Positions 27,440-37,540 of a stretch of 64,000 nt of DNA are shown here, piece by piece (position 1 is the stretch's first letter; each line of letters opens with the position of its first letter). The position numbers and the translations under genes were made by a program. Source of the stretch: Mycobacterium sp. GA-1285 (GTDB lineage: Bacteria > Actinomycetota > Actinomycetes > Mycobacteriales > Mycobacteriaceae). Under the pieces are notes generated by a model that had not been told where the DNA came from, searched no databases, and saw nothing but the letters and a program-made list of their open reading frames with translations. The stretch spans positions 1 to 64,000 of the forward strand of contig NZ_LQIS01000016.1 of the NCBI RefSeq assembly GCF_001499905.1, written 5' to 3'.

Positions 27440-28753
27440 GTGCTCATGCAGGACCAGCGGGAGTCGTTGATCGTTGATTGCCTGGTGAGCGCGTTCGCCG
27501 ATCTCATGGAGGCCGACGCGGATGCGTTCCGCACGAAGTTCCGCAAGATGGCGGCCGATCCATTCGCGTTCTACCGCGGCAGCGCCTGCGTCTTCTACGC
27601 CGACGTGGCGCGCCACGACGATCGGTGGGCCGACGAACGCACGAGCCGCGTGTGGATACAAGGTGATCTACACACCGAGAACTTCGGCACCTATATGGAC
27701 GGCGCAGGCAAGTTGATCTTCGACGTCAACGACTTCGACGAGGCCTACATCGGGCACTTCACCTGGGACGTGATGCGCTTCGCCGCCAGCGTGGCGCTGA
27801 TGTGTTGGCAGAAGGCGCTGTCGGATCATCAGATCAGCAGCCTGATCGACACCTTCGTCCGCGCCTACGTCGACCAGGTGCGGTGGTTTCTGCAGGCCGA
27901 CGACGACTCGAGTTTCTCGTTGAACCTCGACACCGCGCGCGGAGCCGTCCTGTCCGCCCTGCAGAGCGCCCGATTGTCCACCAGGGCAGAGATGTTGGAC
28001 CGTCTCACCGCGGTCGACGACTGGGACAGACGCTTCCGGGACGCCGCGGGTGTGCGACGGCTCGAGGACTCCGAGCGTGAGAAAGTCGAAGCCGCCTTCG
28101 CCAGATACCTCGAAACCATCCCGAAAACCAAGCGCTTTCAAGGCATCACCTACGACATCAAGGACGTGATCGGCAAGACCGGCCACGGAATCGGCAGTGC
28201 GGGCCTGCCCACCTACACGCTGCTGATAGAAGGATTCAACCAGGCGTTGGACAATGACGCCGTGCTGTCGATGAAGCAGGGCAACGTCGCCGCGCCCAGT
28301 CGCGTCGTCGACGCCAGCAGCCTGGCTGAGCACTTCCAGCATCACGGCCACCGCACCGCGGTGTCACAACGCGCACTGCAGGCGCACGCCGATCCGCTGC
28401 TCGGCTACACCGACATCGACGGGGTCGGTTTCGTCGTCAGCGAGATATCTCCCTACGAAGCCGATCTCGATTGGAGCGAGCTGACCGAGCCGGACGAACT
28501 GGCCGAAGTGATCGAGCAGCTGGGGCGGGCTGTGGCAAAGGTGCACTGCGTCGGTGACGCAGACAGCGATCAGAAGGTGGTCGAGTTCCAGACCGAGGAG
28601 GCCATCGATGCGGTCATCGGCGACCGAGTCGACGAATTCGCCTCGGACATGGTGAGGTTCGGGCTTGAGTACGCAGCCACCGTGCGCGACGATCATCGTC
28701 ATTTCGTCGAGGCGTTTCGCGAGGGCCGCATTCCCGGCGTCAGCGCCACCTGA
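27440..28753 (+). CDS. DUF2252 family protein (kinase-like fold)
   Basis: 437 aa from GTG 27440, chosen because GGGAGGGGG lies about 7 nt upstream; ATG 27446 is the alternative. WIQGDLHTENFG resembles the catalytic HGDxxxxN loop of aminoglycoside-phosphotransferase-like kinases, and FDVNDFDEAY would supply the metal-binding Asp. The family matches Rv3243c and is widespread in actinobacteria. Likely a small-molecule kinase of unknown substrate; this is inference from fold motifs. It converges on lpqB. Confidence 0.82.
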   Translation: MLMQDQRESLIVDCLVSAFADLMEADADAFRTKFRKMAADPFAFYRGSACVFYADVARHDDRWADERTSRVWIQGDLHTENFGTYMDGAGKLIFDVNDFDEAYIGHFTWDVMRFAASVALMCWQKALSDHQISSLIDTFVRAYVDQVRWFLQADDDSSFSLNLDTARGAVLSALQSARLSTRAEMLDRLTAVDDWDRRFRDAAGVRRLEDSEREKVEAAFARYLETIPKTKRFQGITYDIKDVIGKTGHGIGSAGLPTYTLLIEGFNQALDNDAVLSMKQGNVAAPSRVVDASSLAEHFQHHGHRTAVSQRALQAHADPLLGYTDIDGVGFVVSEISPYEADLDWSELTEPDELAEVIEQLGRAVAKVHCVGDADSDQKVVEFQTEEAIDAVIGDRVDEFASDMVRFGLEYAATVRDDHRHFVEAFREGRIPGVSAT

Positions 28754-28828
28754 GCCGAACACGAATCGCTCTGTGCCGACACCGGTTTCGACCCCAGGTC
28801 ACCATGGCCGGCGCAGTTGAAGTGTGCG

Positions 28829-30586
28829 CTAACCGGGCAGCACCGGTTCGGCGCCCGGCACCAGCAGCGGGCGCACCTCGGCCCACGCCGGATCGTCCTC
28901 AGCCACCGAGCCGGACAGTTGCACCACCCCACGGGCGTCGGCGACGTACACGGTGGACGGGTTGGCCGCGACGGTGGTGACCGGCATCAGCAGGTTGCGG
29001 CTCGGCCCGTCGGAGTTGACGCCGTCGAGGTTGACATAGGAGACCGGATTCTGGGGATCGGTGCGGCTGACCACGATGTCGTCGCCGGTGCGCCACGACA
29101 GCGACACCACGGTATTGCGCAGCCCGTATCCCAGCCGTCGCGGGTAGGTCAGCGCATAACCGCCGCCGGGGGTCTGTTCGACACCGGCCAGGATCACCTG
29201 GCCCTCGACGACCAACGCCGCACGCGTGCCGTCGCGCGACAACTGCAGCTCGGTGATCACACCGGGAAACCTGCTCGACACCGGCGTCGAGTCCACTGGG
29301 ATACGCGCCGGCTGCCCCGACGCATCCTGGATGACGCGCACGACGTTGTTGCCGTCGATCACGGCCCAGACCGCGTTGTCGAGCGACCAGCTCGGCCGCG
29401 AAAGGCTTCGCGCGTCCAACACCTGCGACGCGGCCCCGCCGAGCGCACCCACCCACATCGACGACGCCATATCCGGTGCGCCGGGCCGCTGCGTGACGAT
29501 CGACGCCACCTCCTGCCCCGTGCGGGACACCGCCGCCGCGGTCTGGTTCGGCATCTGCCCGAACGACCCAGGAACCCGCGGCGTCCGCTGGCCGTCGAGC
29601 GCGACGAGCGAACCGCCCACCAGTGCGTGCAGGCCCGCCGCGACTCCCGAGGCCGCGCCGGGGTCGGTGGCCGCCACGTCGGAGGTCTCCCAACCGTCGG
29701 CGAACCGGTCGTCGAGGGCGGCGCCGTCGGCGTTGATGACGTACGGGCCGTTGACCCCCGCGCGCGACAGCGTCCAGATGAGTTGCGCCGCAAGCAATTG
29801 CCTACTGTGTGGATCGGTGGTCGACAAGTTGTCCAGATCGATCCTGGCCCCGCCGTAGCCCCGGCCGACGCCCATCTTGCCGCCGTCGGCGCGCGTCACC
29901 GGACCCCGCAGTTTCAGCGGCGGTTCGAGGAGGTTGCGGACGGTCTTGGCCATCTCCGGTCGCGGCCCGGCGATCAGCTTGCTCACCAGTTCGGTGGCCA
30001 ACTGGTCGGGATCGGACACCGCGACATAGCGCGGATCCGGCACGACGGTGCCGCCGGTCGGGTCGACGAAATACAGTGTGTTGCGCTTGTAGGTGGCCTG
30101 GAACTGTTGCCAATCGAGGAACACGCCGTTCGGCAGCTTGTCGATGCGCCATCCGTCGGGCGTCTTCACCAGTTCGATCGGCCCCGGGTCGGGCAACGCA
30201 CCCTCCCCTGTCTCGAATACCCCCATGTCCGACAGCGACCCGAGGATGTCGGCTCGCATTCTCACCGACACCCGGTCGGGACCGCGCGTCTCGACGAACA
30301 CCACGTTGTCGATCAGCAGTGCACTGCCCGCGTCATCCCAGCCCTGCGAAGCGGATTCGGTCAGGAATTGGCGCGCGGCCAGATGCCGGTTGGCGGGATC
30401 GGCGGTGGCTTTGAGGAATTCGCGCAGCAACACGTCGGGATCCATGCCCGGCGTCGGCTTGGGCAGGCTGGGCGGGGCGGGCCGGTCGACGGTTCCGATG
30501 GCTTGCGGCGACGACGAGTCGGGCACACCCGCGCAGCCGGTGAGGACCAGGGCCAGCAGACACAGTGCGGCCAGCAGGCTTCTCAC
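28829..30586 (-). CDS. lpqB: Lipoprotein LpqB (MtrAB accessory)
   Basis: A 585-aa lipoprotein with signal peptide residues 1-17 and lipobox LTGC (lipidated Cys18). The N-terminal half contains a GerMN-like domain (about 60-330), and the C-terminal half is a beta-propeller-like region. In mycobacteria LpqB binds the extracellular part of MtrB and modulates MtrA phosphorylation, affecting septation and motility-like phenotypes. ATG overlaps the mtrB stop by 4 nt. It closes the mtrA-mtrB-lpqB operon. Confidence 0.95.
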   Translation of the reverse strand: MRSLLAALCLLALVLTGCAGVPDSSSPQAIGTVDRPAPPSLPKPTPGMDPDVLLREFLKATADPANRHLAARQFLTESASQGWDDAGSALLIDNVVFVETRGPDRVSVRMRADILGSLSDMGVFETGEGALPDPGPIELVKTPDGWRIDKLPNGVFLDWQQFQATYKRNTLYFVDPTGGTVVPDPRYVAVSDPDQLATELVSKLIAGPRPEMAKTVRNLLEPPLKLRGPVTRADGGKMGVGRGYGGARIDLDNLSTTDPHSRQLLAAQLIWTLSRAGVNGPYVINADGAALDDRFADGWETSDVAATDPGAASGVAAGLHALVGGSLVALDGQRTPRVPGSFGQMPNQTAAAVSRTGQEVASIVTQRPGAPDMASSMWVGALGGAASQVLDARSLSRPSWSLDNAVWAVIDGNNVVRVIQDASGQPARIPVDSTPVSSRFPGVITELQLSRDGTRAALVVEGQVILAGVEQTPGGGYALTYPRRLGYGLRNTVVSLSWRTGDDIVVSRTDPQNPVSYVNLDGVNSDGPSRNLLMPVTTVAANPSTVYVADARGVVQLSGSVAEDDPAWAEVRPLLVPGAEPVLPG

Positions 30587-32229
30587 ACGGACTCCGGCGC
30601 GGGTTCACGATCGCGGCTGCGCGACGGAAGATTCTCCGGTGCAACGGGTTTCAGGGGCAGCGGGCTGGTGGTCACCTTGTGCCCGCGGACGAGCGGCAGC
30701 GTGAGACGGAAACAGGCACCCTTACCCGGCTCGCCCCAGGCCTCCAGCCTGCCCTGGTGCAAGCGGGCGTCTTCGATGCTGATCGCCAAGCCCAGACCGG
30801 TGCCGCCGGATCGACGCACCCGCGAGGGGTCCGAGCGCCAGAACCTGCTGAACACCAGCTTCTCCTCGCCGGGGCGCAGCCCGACCCCGTGGTCGCGGAC
30901 GGTGACGGCGACGGTGTCGTCGTCGGCGGCCATTCGGATACGAACGGGCTTGTGCTCGGCGTGGTCGATGGCGTTGGCGATCAGGTTGCGCAGGATGCGC
31001 TCCACGCGCCGCGGATCGACTTCGGCGATGACCTCCTCGGTGGGCATGTCGACAAGGAGCTCGACGTCGGCGTCGGCCGCGAGGTGCCCGACGTTGTCCA
31101 GCGCGCTCTGCACCGTCGACCGCAGATCCAGCGACTCGACCGACAGCTCGGCGACACCGGCGTCGTGGCGGGAGATTTCCAACAGGTCGTTGAGCAGGGT
31201 CTCGAACCGGTCGAGCTCGCTGACCATCAACTCGGTGGACCGGCGCAGCGCCGGATCGAGATCCTCGCTGTGGTCGTAGATCAGGTCGGCGGCCATGCGC
31301 ACCGTCGTCAACGGCGTGCGCAGCTCATGGCTGACGTCGGAGGTGAACCGGCGCTGCAGGTTGCCGAACTCCTCGAGTTGGGTGATCTGGCGGTGCAGGC
31401 TCTCGGCCATGTCGTTGAACGACACGGCCAGGCGGGCCATGTCGTCCTCGCCGCGCACCGGCATGCGTTCGGTGAGATGTCCTTCGGCGAACCGCTCGGC
31501 GATCCGCGACGCGGACCGCACCGGCAGCACGATCTGGCGCGCCACCAACAAGGCGATCGCGGCGAGCAGACCGAGCAGGACCACGCCGCCGGTGGCCATC
31601 GTCCCGCGCACCAGCGCGATCGTGGACTCCTCGTTGTTGAGCGGGAAGATCAGGTACAGCTCGAGGTTCGTCACCGGTGACGACGTGGGGCTGCCGACGA
31701 TCAGCGCGGGTCCGGAGAAGCCGTCTGTGTTCACGGTGGCGTATTGGTAACTGACCTGGCCGGCCTTGACGAACTCCCGCAGCGAGTTGGGCACCTGCTG
31801 GACGGGACCGGCCGCGGTCGCCGCGCGAGGCCCGTCGCCGGGCACCACCAGGACCGCGTCGAAGGTGCCCGCCAGGCCCGGTTCGGCGTCGGCGCTGCGA
31901 TCGATCAGCGTGTTGCGCGCCAGCTGCAGGCTGCTGTCGAGCGAGCGGGTCTCCTCACCGCCGACGATCCCGCTGACCGTGGTGCGCGCGCGGTCGATCT
32001 GCTCGGTCGCCGCGCGCACCTTGACCTCGAGGATGCGATCGGTGATCTGGCTGGTCAGAACGAACCCGAGCACGAGGATCACGGCCAACGACAGGCCCAA
32101 CGTCAACGAGACGACCCGCAACTGCAACGAGCGGCGCCACGCGAGACTCAACGCCCGACCCAACGCCCCGAGCCCCCGCACCAGCGGTGCCGAGCGCCGA
32201 TGGATGCGTCGTCTGGAGCTGAAGATCAC
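30583..32229 (-). CDS. mtrB: Sensor histidine kinase MtrB
   Basis: 548 aa. Transmembrane helices lie at about 38-60 and 211-232 with an extracellular sensor domain between, followed by HAMP, the H box [12 protein letters not shown] (phospho-His301), and the ATPase domain with [16 protein letters not shown] and [10 protein letters not shown]. It phosphorylates MtrA and localises to the septum in mycobacteria. The stop overlaps lpqB. A 71-nt gap separates it from mtrA. The C-terminal Pro/Arg tail is variable in the family. Confidence 0.96.
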   Translation of the reverse strand: MIFSSRRRIHRRSAPLVRGLGALGRALSLAWRRSLQLRVVSLTLGLSLAVILVLGFVLTSQITDRILEVKVRAATEQIDRARTTVSGIVGGEETRSLDSSLQLARNTLIDRSADAEPGLAGTFDAVLVVPGDGPRAATAAGPVQQVPNSLREFVKAGQVSYQYATVNTDGFSGPALIVGSPTSSPVTNLELYLIFPLNNEESTIALVRGTMATGGVVLLGLLAAIALLVARQIVLPVRSASRIAERFAEGHLTERMPVRGEDDMARLAVSFNDMAESLHRQITQLEEFGNLQRRFTSDVSHELRTPLTTVRMAADLIYDHSEDLDPALRRSTELMVSELDRFETLLNDLLEISRHDAGVAELSVESLDLRSTVQSALDNVGHLAADADVELLVDMPTEEVIAEVDPRRVERILRNLIANAIDHAEHKPVRIRMAADDDTVAVTVRDHGVGLRPGEEKLVFSRFWRSDPSRVRRSGGTGLGLAISIEDARLHQGRLEAWGEPGKGACFRLTLPLVRGHKVTTSPLPLKPVAPENLPSRSRDREPAPESV

Positions 32230-32300
32230 GGCGGCCGCCGAAGGATCAACACGGCGCCCGCCGAATGGTCGAGGTCACGGCCACGGCCGAGCCGTGCGTG

Positions 32301-32987
32301 TCACGGCGGTCCGGCCTTGTACCCCACTCCTCGAACAGTGAGCACCACCTGTGGGTTCTCCGGGTCTTTCTCGACCTTGGCCCGCAACCGTTGGACATGC
32401 ACGTTCACCAAACGGGTGTCCGCGGGGTGCCGATAACCCCACACCTGTTCGAGCAGCACATCACGAGTAAACACCTGCCGCGGTTTGCGCGCCAACGCCA
32501 CCAACAGGTCGAACTCCAGCGGGGTCAGCGAGATCTGTTCGCCAAGACGGGTGACCTTGTGCGCGGGAACGTCGATTTCGACGTCGCCGATCGACAGCAT
32601 CTCGGCCGGCTCGTCCTCGTTGCGCCGCAGACGGGCCCGCACGCGGGCGACGAGCTCTTTGGGCTTGAACGGCTTCATCACGTAGTCGTCGGCACCCGAC
32701 TCCAGGCCCAGCACGACGTCGACCGTGTCGGTCTTGGCGGTCAGCATGACGATCGGTACGCCGGAATCCGCCCGGAGCACCCGGCACACGTCGATGCCGT
32801 TCATGCCGGGCAGCATCAGGTCCAGCAGCACCAGATCGGGCCGCAGCTCGCGGACCGCGGTGAGCGCTTGGGTGCCGTCACCGACGACCGCGGTGTCGAA
32901 ACCTTCCCCACGCAGCACGATGGTGAGCATCTCGGCGAGCGACGGGTCATCGTCGACAACCAGAATCCTTTGCCTCATGAAGACCAT
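32301..32987 (-). CDS. mtrA: Response regulator MtrA
   Basis: A 228-aa OmpR/PhoB-type regulator. The receiver has the acidic pocket VVDDD near residues 10-14, phospho-Asp56 in LLDLMLPG, and the conserved Lys in MKPFKP near 105; the winged-helix DNA-binding domain ends VLTVRGVGYKAGPP. MtrA is essential in M. tuberculosis and controls dnaA, ripA and wall genes. ATG 32987 (MVFMRQRIL) gives the usual 228 aa; the internal ATG at 32978 is an alternative. The gap 32988-33156 upstream holds no gene and presumably the promoter. Confidence 0.97.
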   Translation of the reverse strand: MVFMRQRILVVDDDPSLAEMLTIVLRGEGFDTAVVGDGTQALTAVRELRPDLVLLDLMLPGMNGIDVCRVLRADSGVPIVMLTAKTDTVDVVLGLESGADDYVMKPFKPKELVARVRARLRRNEDEPAEMLSIGDVEIDVPAHKVTRLGEQISLTPLEFDLLVALARKPRQVFTRDVLLEQVWGYRHPADTRLVNVHVQRLRAKVEKDPENPQVVLTVRGVGYKAGPP

Positions 32988-33156
32988 GGTGTCACCGAAT
33001 CGCGATAAAACCCGGCTACCACACGGCGCGTTTCGCGCTTTGCCCGGGATTAGCGGGGCTCTGGTGTGCGTTGAGATCGCGTTTCGGCACGCGATGGGCC
33101 GTATCGACGATCTGTGCGCACACCGTGCGGGGACCGCGCACGCCGCGCGGCGACCG

Positions 33157-33783
33157 CTAGCCCAATTCCGCGGCGAGCGCGGCCGCATCCACATCGGGTC
33201 CGGCGACCGTCCAGCGTCCGCACCACTGTGCGGCGGCCAGTGCCGTGTAGACGTCGGAGGTGCGTTGCTGCAGGCCGCTGTCGCGTTCGTAGGCGTCTTT
33301 GGCCCGGTCGGCCTCGGTGTTGGCGCGTTGGTCGGCGCGTTGAGCCGCCAGGTCGATCGGGACCGCCAGCAGCACCTGGACGTCGGGCCGCGGAAGCGCG
33401 AGGCGCTCGTACTCCAGAACCCGCACCCACTCGACGACCTCGCCGTCGGCGTCCTGGTGAAGGCGCGCGGCGCTGTAGGCGGCGTTGGACGCGACGTAGC
33501 GGTCCAGGATGACGACGTCGTAGGCCTTCTGCAGGTGTTCGATCTCGGCTCGGGCGCGCGAGCGGTCCAATGCGAACAGCACCGCCATCGCGTACACGGA
33601 CTCGGCGAGGTCACCGTGGGATCCGCGCAGTGCCTCGGCGGCCATGTCGGCTTCCACCGACTGACCGTACCGCGGAAACGCCAGGCTCGTCACCGTCCTG
33701 CCCTGGGCTTCGAACGCGGTTCGAACCCCGTTGGTCAGCGTGCGCTTACCCGCGCCGTCGACCCCCTCGATGACCATCAGCAC
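33157..33783 (-). CDS. tmk: Thymidylate kinase
   Basis: 208 aa. The P-loop GVDGAGKRT is at residues 7-15, the DR[YH] motif LDRYVASNAAYS near 92-103, and the LID-like Arg-rich ADQRANTEADRAKDAYERD near 148-166. Catalyses dTMP to dTDP. It lies upstream of mtrA as in M. tuberculosis (Rv3247c). The P-loop uses Arg where many enzymes have Ser/Thr; the mycobacterial enzyme is known for this. Confidence 0.95.
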   Translation of the reverse strand: MLMVIEGVDGAGKRTLTNGVRTAFEAQGRTVTSLAFPRYGQSVEADMAAEALRGSHGDLAESVYAMAVLFALDRSRARAEIEHLQKAYDVVILDRYVASNAAYSAARLHQDADGEVVEWVRVLEYERLALPRPDVQVLLAVPIDLAAQRADQRANTEADRAKDAYERDSGLQQRTSDVYTALAAAQWCGRWTVAGPDVDAAALAAELG

Positions 33784-33822
33784 GGCTGTGAGACTAGCGA
33801 TGCCCGCTTGCCGCCGGCGCGA

Positions 33823-35160
33823 TCAGACGTCGTGTTCCGCGGGATCGGTGGCCGTCTCCTGCGAGATCGCCCGTAGACGTCCGAGGTCGGCCGGGTGGAG
33901 CTCGGGTTGGGCGTCCATGGCGTCCATCAGCAGCCCGATCTGCCTGCGCAAGGGGGCGATGAACTCCTCGTGGCCCACGTTGCGGGCGTGCTCGATCAGC
34001 ATGCGCAACACTCGCAGCACCGTCGCAACGACGTGCGGTTGACCGACCGAACTCTGGCGGATCTGGTCGAAGGCATGCGCGATGTACTCCTCGTGCGACA
34101 GATCCCACGGCCGAAGAAGGATCCGGTCGTCGGGTCCGCACACCGCCTGCGGCGGCATGTCCGCCGCCAACAGTCTGCGCATTAGGCTGCCGAGTCGCAG
34201 CACGACGTCGGCAGCGGTGGTCGGGTCGTTGACGGCCGGGCTGAGCGCCCGCAGACCGATGTCGACCAGTTGCCGGATCCCGAAGTCGATGTCTTGTTGC
34301 ATGGTGCGGATGTCGGCCACCTCCACCGTCGACATCAGCCTGCGTTCGACGCGGTCGGGATCGGCCGGCTTGGGCCACAGAGTCATCAGCACCTCACCCT
34401 GGTGGATGTAGGCGCCGGTGCGGGTCTCCAGTCGCACGACGGTTGCGGGAGGGACCGCGGCCAGGATGTATCTGCTCGCCGATTGGGTGACCCAGCCGTC
34501 GCTGCCCGCATGGACCGTCAGGTGCTCACCCGTCCCCGGATGCGGCTGATGCGGTGCCGGTATCTCCATGCGCGTCTGCCGCGTCTGTTCGTCGATGACG
34601 GTGTCGGCCTCCGCGGCGATGGTGCGCACCACCTCCCCCACTTGGAGGCCATAGGCCAACCGATTGAGGTAGGCGATGATCAACAGCACCGTCACCACCG
34701 CCAGCACGATCGCTGCCGTCATCGACACCCGCGGGGCATTCGACATCGGGTCTCCGCTGATGTGGCGAAGCGTCAGCACACAGAACACGAACGTGCCCAC
34801 CAGCAGGCCAATCACCAACTGGCTGAGCCGGTCCCGGATGAACGACCGCATCACCCGCGGTGAGAACTGGCTGCTGGCCAACTGCAGGCTGACCACGGTG
34901 AGCGAGAAGACCACCCCGGCGGTCGTGATGGTGGCCCCGGCGACGGTGCTGAGCAACCACGTCGCCGCGTTGCTGTTCATCTCGACCGTCAACGGCAGTG
35001 AGGTGTCCACGCCGACGACGTCTTCGAGAAAGGCCGTCACCTCGGCAAACGCGATGCCGCCCACCAGAACCAACGCGGGCAGCGCGAACAGACTCTCGCG
35101 GAAGTGGTAGAGGGCGGTGGAGATCCGCAGCGCCGACTGCGGAGCGGGGCGGCGCATCAT
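33823..35160 (-). CDS. DUF2254 membrane protein
   Basis: 445 aa. The N-terminal half has about four transmembrane segments (24-48, 70-95, 112-135, 152-172) and the C-terminal half is soluble with repeated ADIRTMQQDIDFGIRQLVDIGLRALSPAVNDPTTA, which is the DUF2254 signature. Function unknown; the family is often near transporters. The gene lies between tmk and the accessory stretch and is not in the corresponding M. tuberculosis block, so it may be an insertion. Confidence 0.85.
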   Translation of the reverse strand: MMRRPAPQSALRISTALYHFRESLFALPALVLVGGIAFAEVTAFLEDVVGVDTSLPLTVEMNSNAATWLLSTVAGATITTAGVVFSLTVVSLQLASSQFSPRVMRSFIRDRLSQLVIGLLVGTFVFCVLTLRHISGDPMSNAPRVSMTAAIVLAVVTVLLIIAYLNRLAYGLQVGEVVRTIAAEADTVIDEQTRQTRMEIPAPHQPHPGTGEHLTVHAGSDGWVTQSASRYILAAVPPATVVRLETRTGAYIHQGEVLMTLWPKPADPDRVERRLMSTVEVADIRTMQQDIDFGIRQLVDIGLRALSPAVNDPTTAADVVLRLGSLMRRLLAADMPPQAVCGPDDRILLRPWDLSHEEYIAHAFDQIRQSSVGQPHVVATVLRVLRMLIEHARNVGHEEFIAPLRRQIGLLMDAMDAQPELHPADLGRLRAISQETATDPAEHDV

Positions 35161-35518
35161 TCCGCTGTATCCAGGTTAATCCGTTGGACCACAACCGATT
35201 TAGGGCTGGTCACGACGGTCGTTCCGGCCGGCATCGCTAGGTCCGGTGCTCGGCGACGCGGTGGGCCAGACGCTGTGCGCCCACATCCGACACTTGAGGT
35301 GAGGTGCTGCTCGGGGTCGCCATGAATCCTCCCGGGGTTCGAAGCAGGTGCTCTCACGCGGATACCCGACGGCGGCGGCGCCTACCAGGTTCCTTGATCA
35401 TGCCCGGAAGTGTCGGCGACGACGTCGCGGGTAGTCCCTTGAAGGCCAAGTCGAAATGCAACGCTGACGCCGGCTCCACGCATTTCGAGGAAGGAATCGA
35501 ACGCGAAGGGGATTCGTG
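35161..35518. other. Intergenic region with no recognised gene
   Basis: 358 bp between the divergent DUF2254 and truncated DUF421 genes. Six-frame reading shows no conserved protein. It carries AAGGGGATTCG immediately before the DUF421 ATG, which serves as a ribosome-binding site. A GGTTCGAAG string near 35336 is not part of a tRNA (see rejected list). Confidence 0.6.
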
Positions 35519-35674
35519 ATGTCTGACTGGCAGTCGTTTTTCGTTCCCGCCGTCCCCTTGATCGACGGTGTCCTGCGCGGAACCGTCACCTTCCTCGCGC
35601 TGCTCGTACTGATGCGGGTCGTCGGCCAACGCGAGTCCGGGGGGCTTGGCATCACCGACGTGCTGATCATCGCT
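35519..35674 (+). pseudogene. Truncated DUF421 (YetF-like) membrane protein
   Basis: ATG 35519 opens MSDWQSFFVPAVPLIDG... with a membrane helix and VVGQRESGGLGITDVLII, the conserved start of DUF421 proteins (normally about 150-230 aa). The homology ends at about residue 51; the frame then reads GVRRAPRRPTRS and stops. The rest of the gene is absent, replaced by the head of an opposite-strand transporter gene. The gene has a good ribosome-binding site, so a short peptide may still be made. Confidence 0.75.
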
Positions 35675-35987
35675 GGTGTCCGGCGAGCGCCGCGGCGACC
35701 GACCCGATCATGATCAGGGCGCCGGCCAGAAACATGACCCGGCTGCGGCCGATCCGCTCGGAGACCGGACCGGCGAACCAGGCCCCGAGCGCACAGCCGA
35801 GCAGGGCGATCGCCGCGACGAAGCCGACGGCACCGGGTGTGAGGTCGAGGCTGGGGCCGATGCCGTTGATGGCCGCATTCATTGTGGAGGTGTCGAATCC
35901 GAAGAGGAACCCGCCGAGGGCCGCACTGGCGGCGAGCAGGGTGACGTACCAGGTATTAGGGGTGGTCTCGGTCGTTGCCACGATCAC
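35667..35987 (-). pseudogene. Truncated MFS sugar-porter-type transporter
   Basis: ATG 35987 begins a protein with the first three helices of a major-facilitator sugar porter: LGGFLFGFDTSTMNAAI (helix 1), GFVAAIALLGCALGAWFAGP (helix 2) and the loop motif VSERIGRSRVMF, then ALIMIGSVAAALAG. The frame stops at 35667 after about 106 residues instead of about 450. Coding resemblance ends at about 35680, the same joint where the DUF421 gene ends. Confidence 0.75.
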
Positions 35988-36098
35988 GGCTCGTTTCTGC
36001 TCAGCACGCTCGCCATGTCTTCGAACTACTGGTTGTCTGCCTCTACCCCGGCCAAGTGCGCTCTACACGTCATCGCAACCGTCGAGAAACCCGCGCCC

Positions 36099-37409
36099 CT
36101 AGAAGCGCCCACAATTGGGAGCCGTCGGCACACCCTTGAATCGGTCGGCGATCCACTGCATGGCCGGTTCACCGTCGACCAGCATGGGCAGGCCGTGGTT
36201 GACCATCGCCTTGTTGAGGAACGGTGGTTGTTCGTTGGTGCGCGCCTCGACGTCGGCGCCCTGGGCGCACCAGTCGCGACCCATTTGCATCGCAGGCGCC
36301 CACGGCACCAGCGGGTCGAACCGGTTGGAATTGATCAGTACCGGTGCGTTGGGCTTCTTGCGGCCCAGCTTCTGCTCCTCGAACAAGGACTTGAACGGCT
36401 CCTGCTCGACGAGTTGAAAGATGTCTCGATTGAAGTACGGCTGCAGGTGCCGGAACATGAATTTCGTCAGCGTCTCGGCGACGCACTGATCCTGCACCTT
36501 GAACAGCATGTCGACGCCGCGCGGGGTCAGCGTCGCCCGGATCGCCGCCTCGTGTTCGGGGTAGGCCGCGATCACCCCGTTGAGCGCATAGCCCACGGCT
36601 CCCACCAGCATGCTGCCGTCGATGAATGGGAACAGTGCCTTGAGGTCGGCGGGCGGCGCACCCGCATAGCTGCCCACGATGTGAAGTTCGGGCGCGTACG
36701 ATTCGGCCATCTCCGCGGCCGACGCGGCGGCACCCCCGCCCTGCGAGTAGCCCCAAAACGCAACGGGCCCATCGGAAATCAACGACGTGCCGGGCAGGTT
36801 CTTCGCGGCGCGGGCGGCATCGAGCATCGCGTGGCCCTGCGATACCCTGTTCGCGTAGGTGTGCAGTCCCGGCGTACCGAGGCCCTCGTAGTCGGTCATG
36901 ACGATCGCGAAACCGCGCGCGACCATCGTCGCGACGAACAACTCCTCGTAGTTGAACGCGATGTCGAGGTAGGGCGACCAGTGGATGCCCTGATTGAACT
37001 GCCGCGACGGCGCGCACTGATCGCCCTGGCCCTGGGTGCCCGGACCGTAGACGATCAGCGGCCGCGGACCGCCGAACGGCCACGGCGCATGTGGCTCGAA
37101 GTACGTGCCGGTGACGACGTTCGGGTTTCCGCGAGCGTCGTTGCTGCGGTACATGATTCGGGTGCCGTCGGCCATGATCATGCCGAGTTGGCCGGACGGT
37201 TCGAGAACCAGACGGGACGGCTCGGTGCGGACCAGATCGCCGGGCTTGCCCGGCGGCAACGGATCCGGCGGCGTATAGAACGCCTGATATTCGTCCTCGT
37301 TGAAATAGGGATGGTGATCGTCGATGGTCGGGTCGTCGGCGGATGCAGGCGGCGAGATCCCGACAAAGGAGATCATGAGGGCAATCGCGATTCCGAGGAT
37401 GCGGCCCAC
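36099..37409 (-). CDS. Secreted lipase-family hydrolase
   Basis: 436 aa with a signal peptide (residues 1-25, MGRILGIAIALMISFVG then PPASADD). It has the alpha/beta-hydrolase layout of the secretory lipase (LIP) family: VYGPGTQGQGDQCAPS near 110-125 and the nucleophile elbow GYSQGG near 211-216. The catalytic Asp is probably in NSNRFDPLVPW near 360 and the His in VNHGLPM near 405. Likely cleaves lipid esters outside the cell. No operon partner. Confidence 0.88.
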   Translation of the reverse strand: MGRILGIAIALMISFVGISPPASADDPTIDDHHPYFNEDEYQAFYTPPDPLPPGKPGDLVRTEPSRLVLEPSGQLGMIMADGTRIMYRSNDARGNPNVVTGTYFEPHAPWPFGGPRPLIVYGPGTQGQGDQCAPSRQFNQGIHWSPYLDIAFNYEELFVATMVARGFAIVMTDYEGLGTPGLHTYANRVSQGHAMLDAARAAKNLPGTSLISDGPVAFWGYSQGGGAAASAAEMAESYAPELHIVGSYAGAPPADLKALFPFIDGSMLVGAVGYALNGVIAAYPEHEAAIRATLTPRGVDMLFKVQDQCVAETLTKFMFRHLQPYFNRDIFQLVEQEPFKSLFEEQKLGRKKPNAPVLINSNRFDPLVPWAPAMQMGRDWCAQGADVEARTNEQPPFLNKAMVNHGLPMLVDGEPAMQWIADRFKGVPTAPNCGRF

Positions 37410-37540
37410 CGGTCGGACGTTAGCAACGAAACTGGTTCCATGAGGCCCGTTTTGCCCTCAACAGGCCGTGAACCCGATGAGTTCGGGCGCCGGCGCGAGT
37501 CTGTTTCGCCGAACCCACTCGTATCGAGGAGGCATTCGCC

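Noticed and set aside
35330..35350. GGTTCGAAG string resembling a tRNA T-arm
   Set aside because: No acceptor, D-arm or anticodon stem can be built around it.
35304..35519. 71-codon open frame before DUF421
   Set aside because: No family resemblance, ordinary high-GC open frame; contains the ribosome-binding site of the downstream gene.
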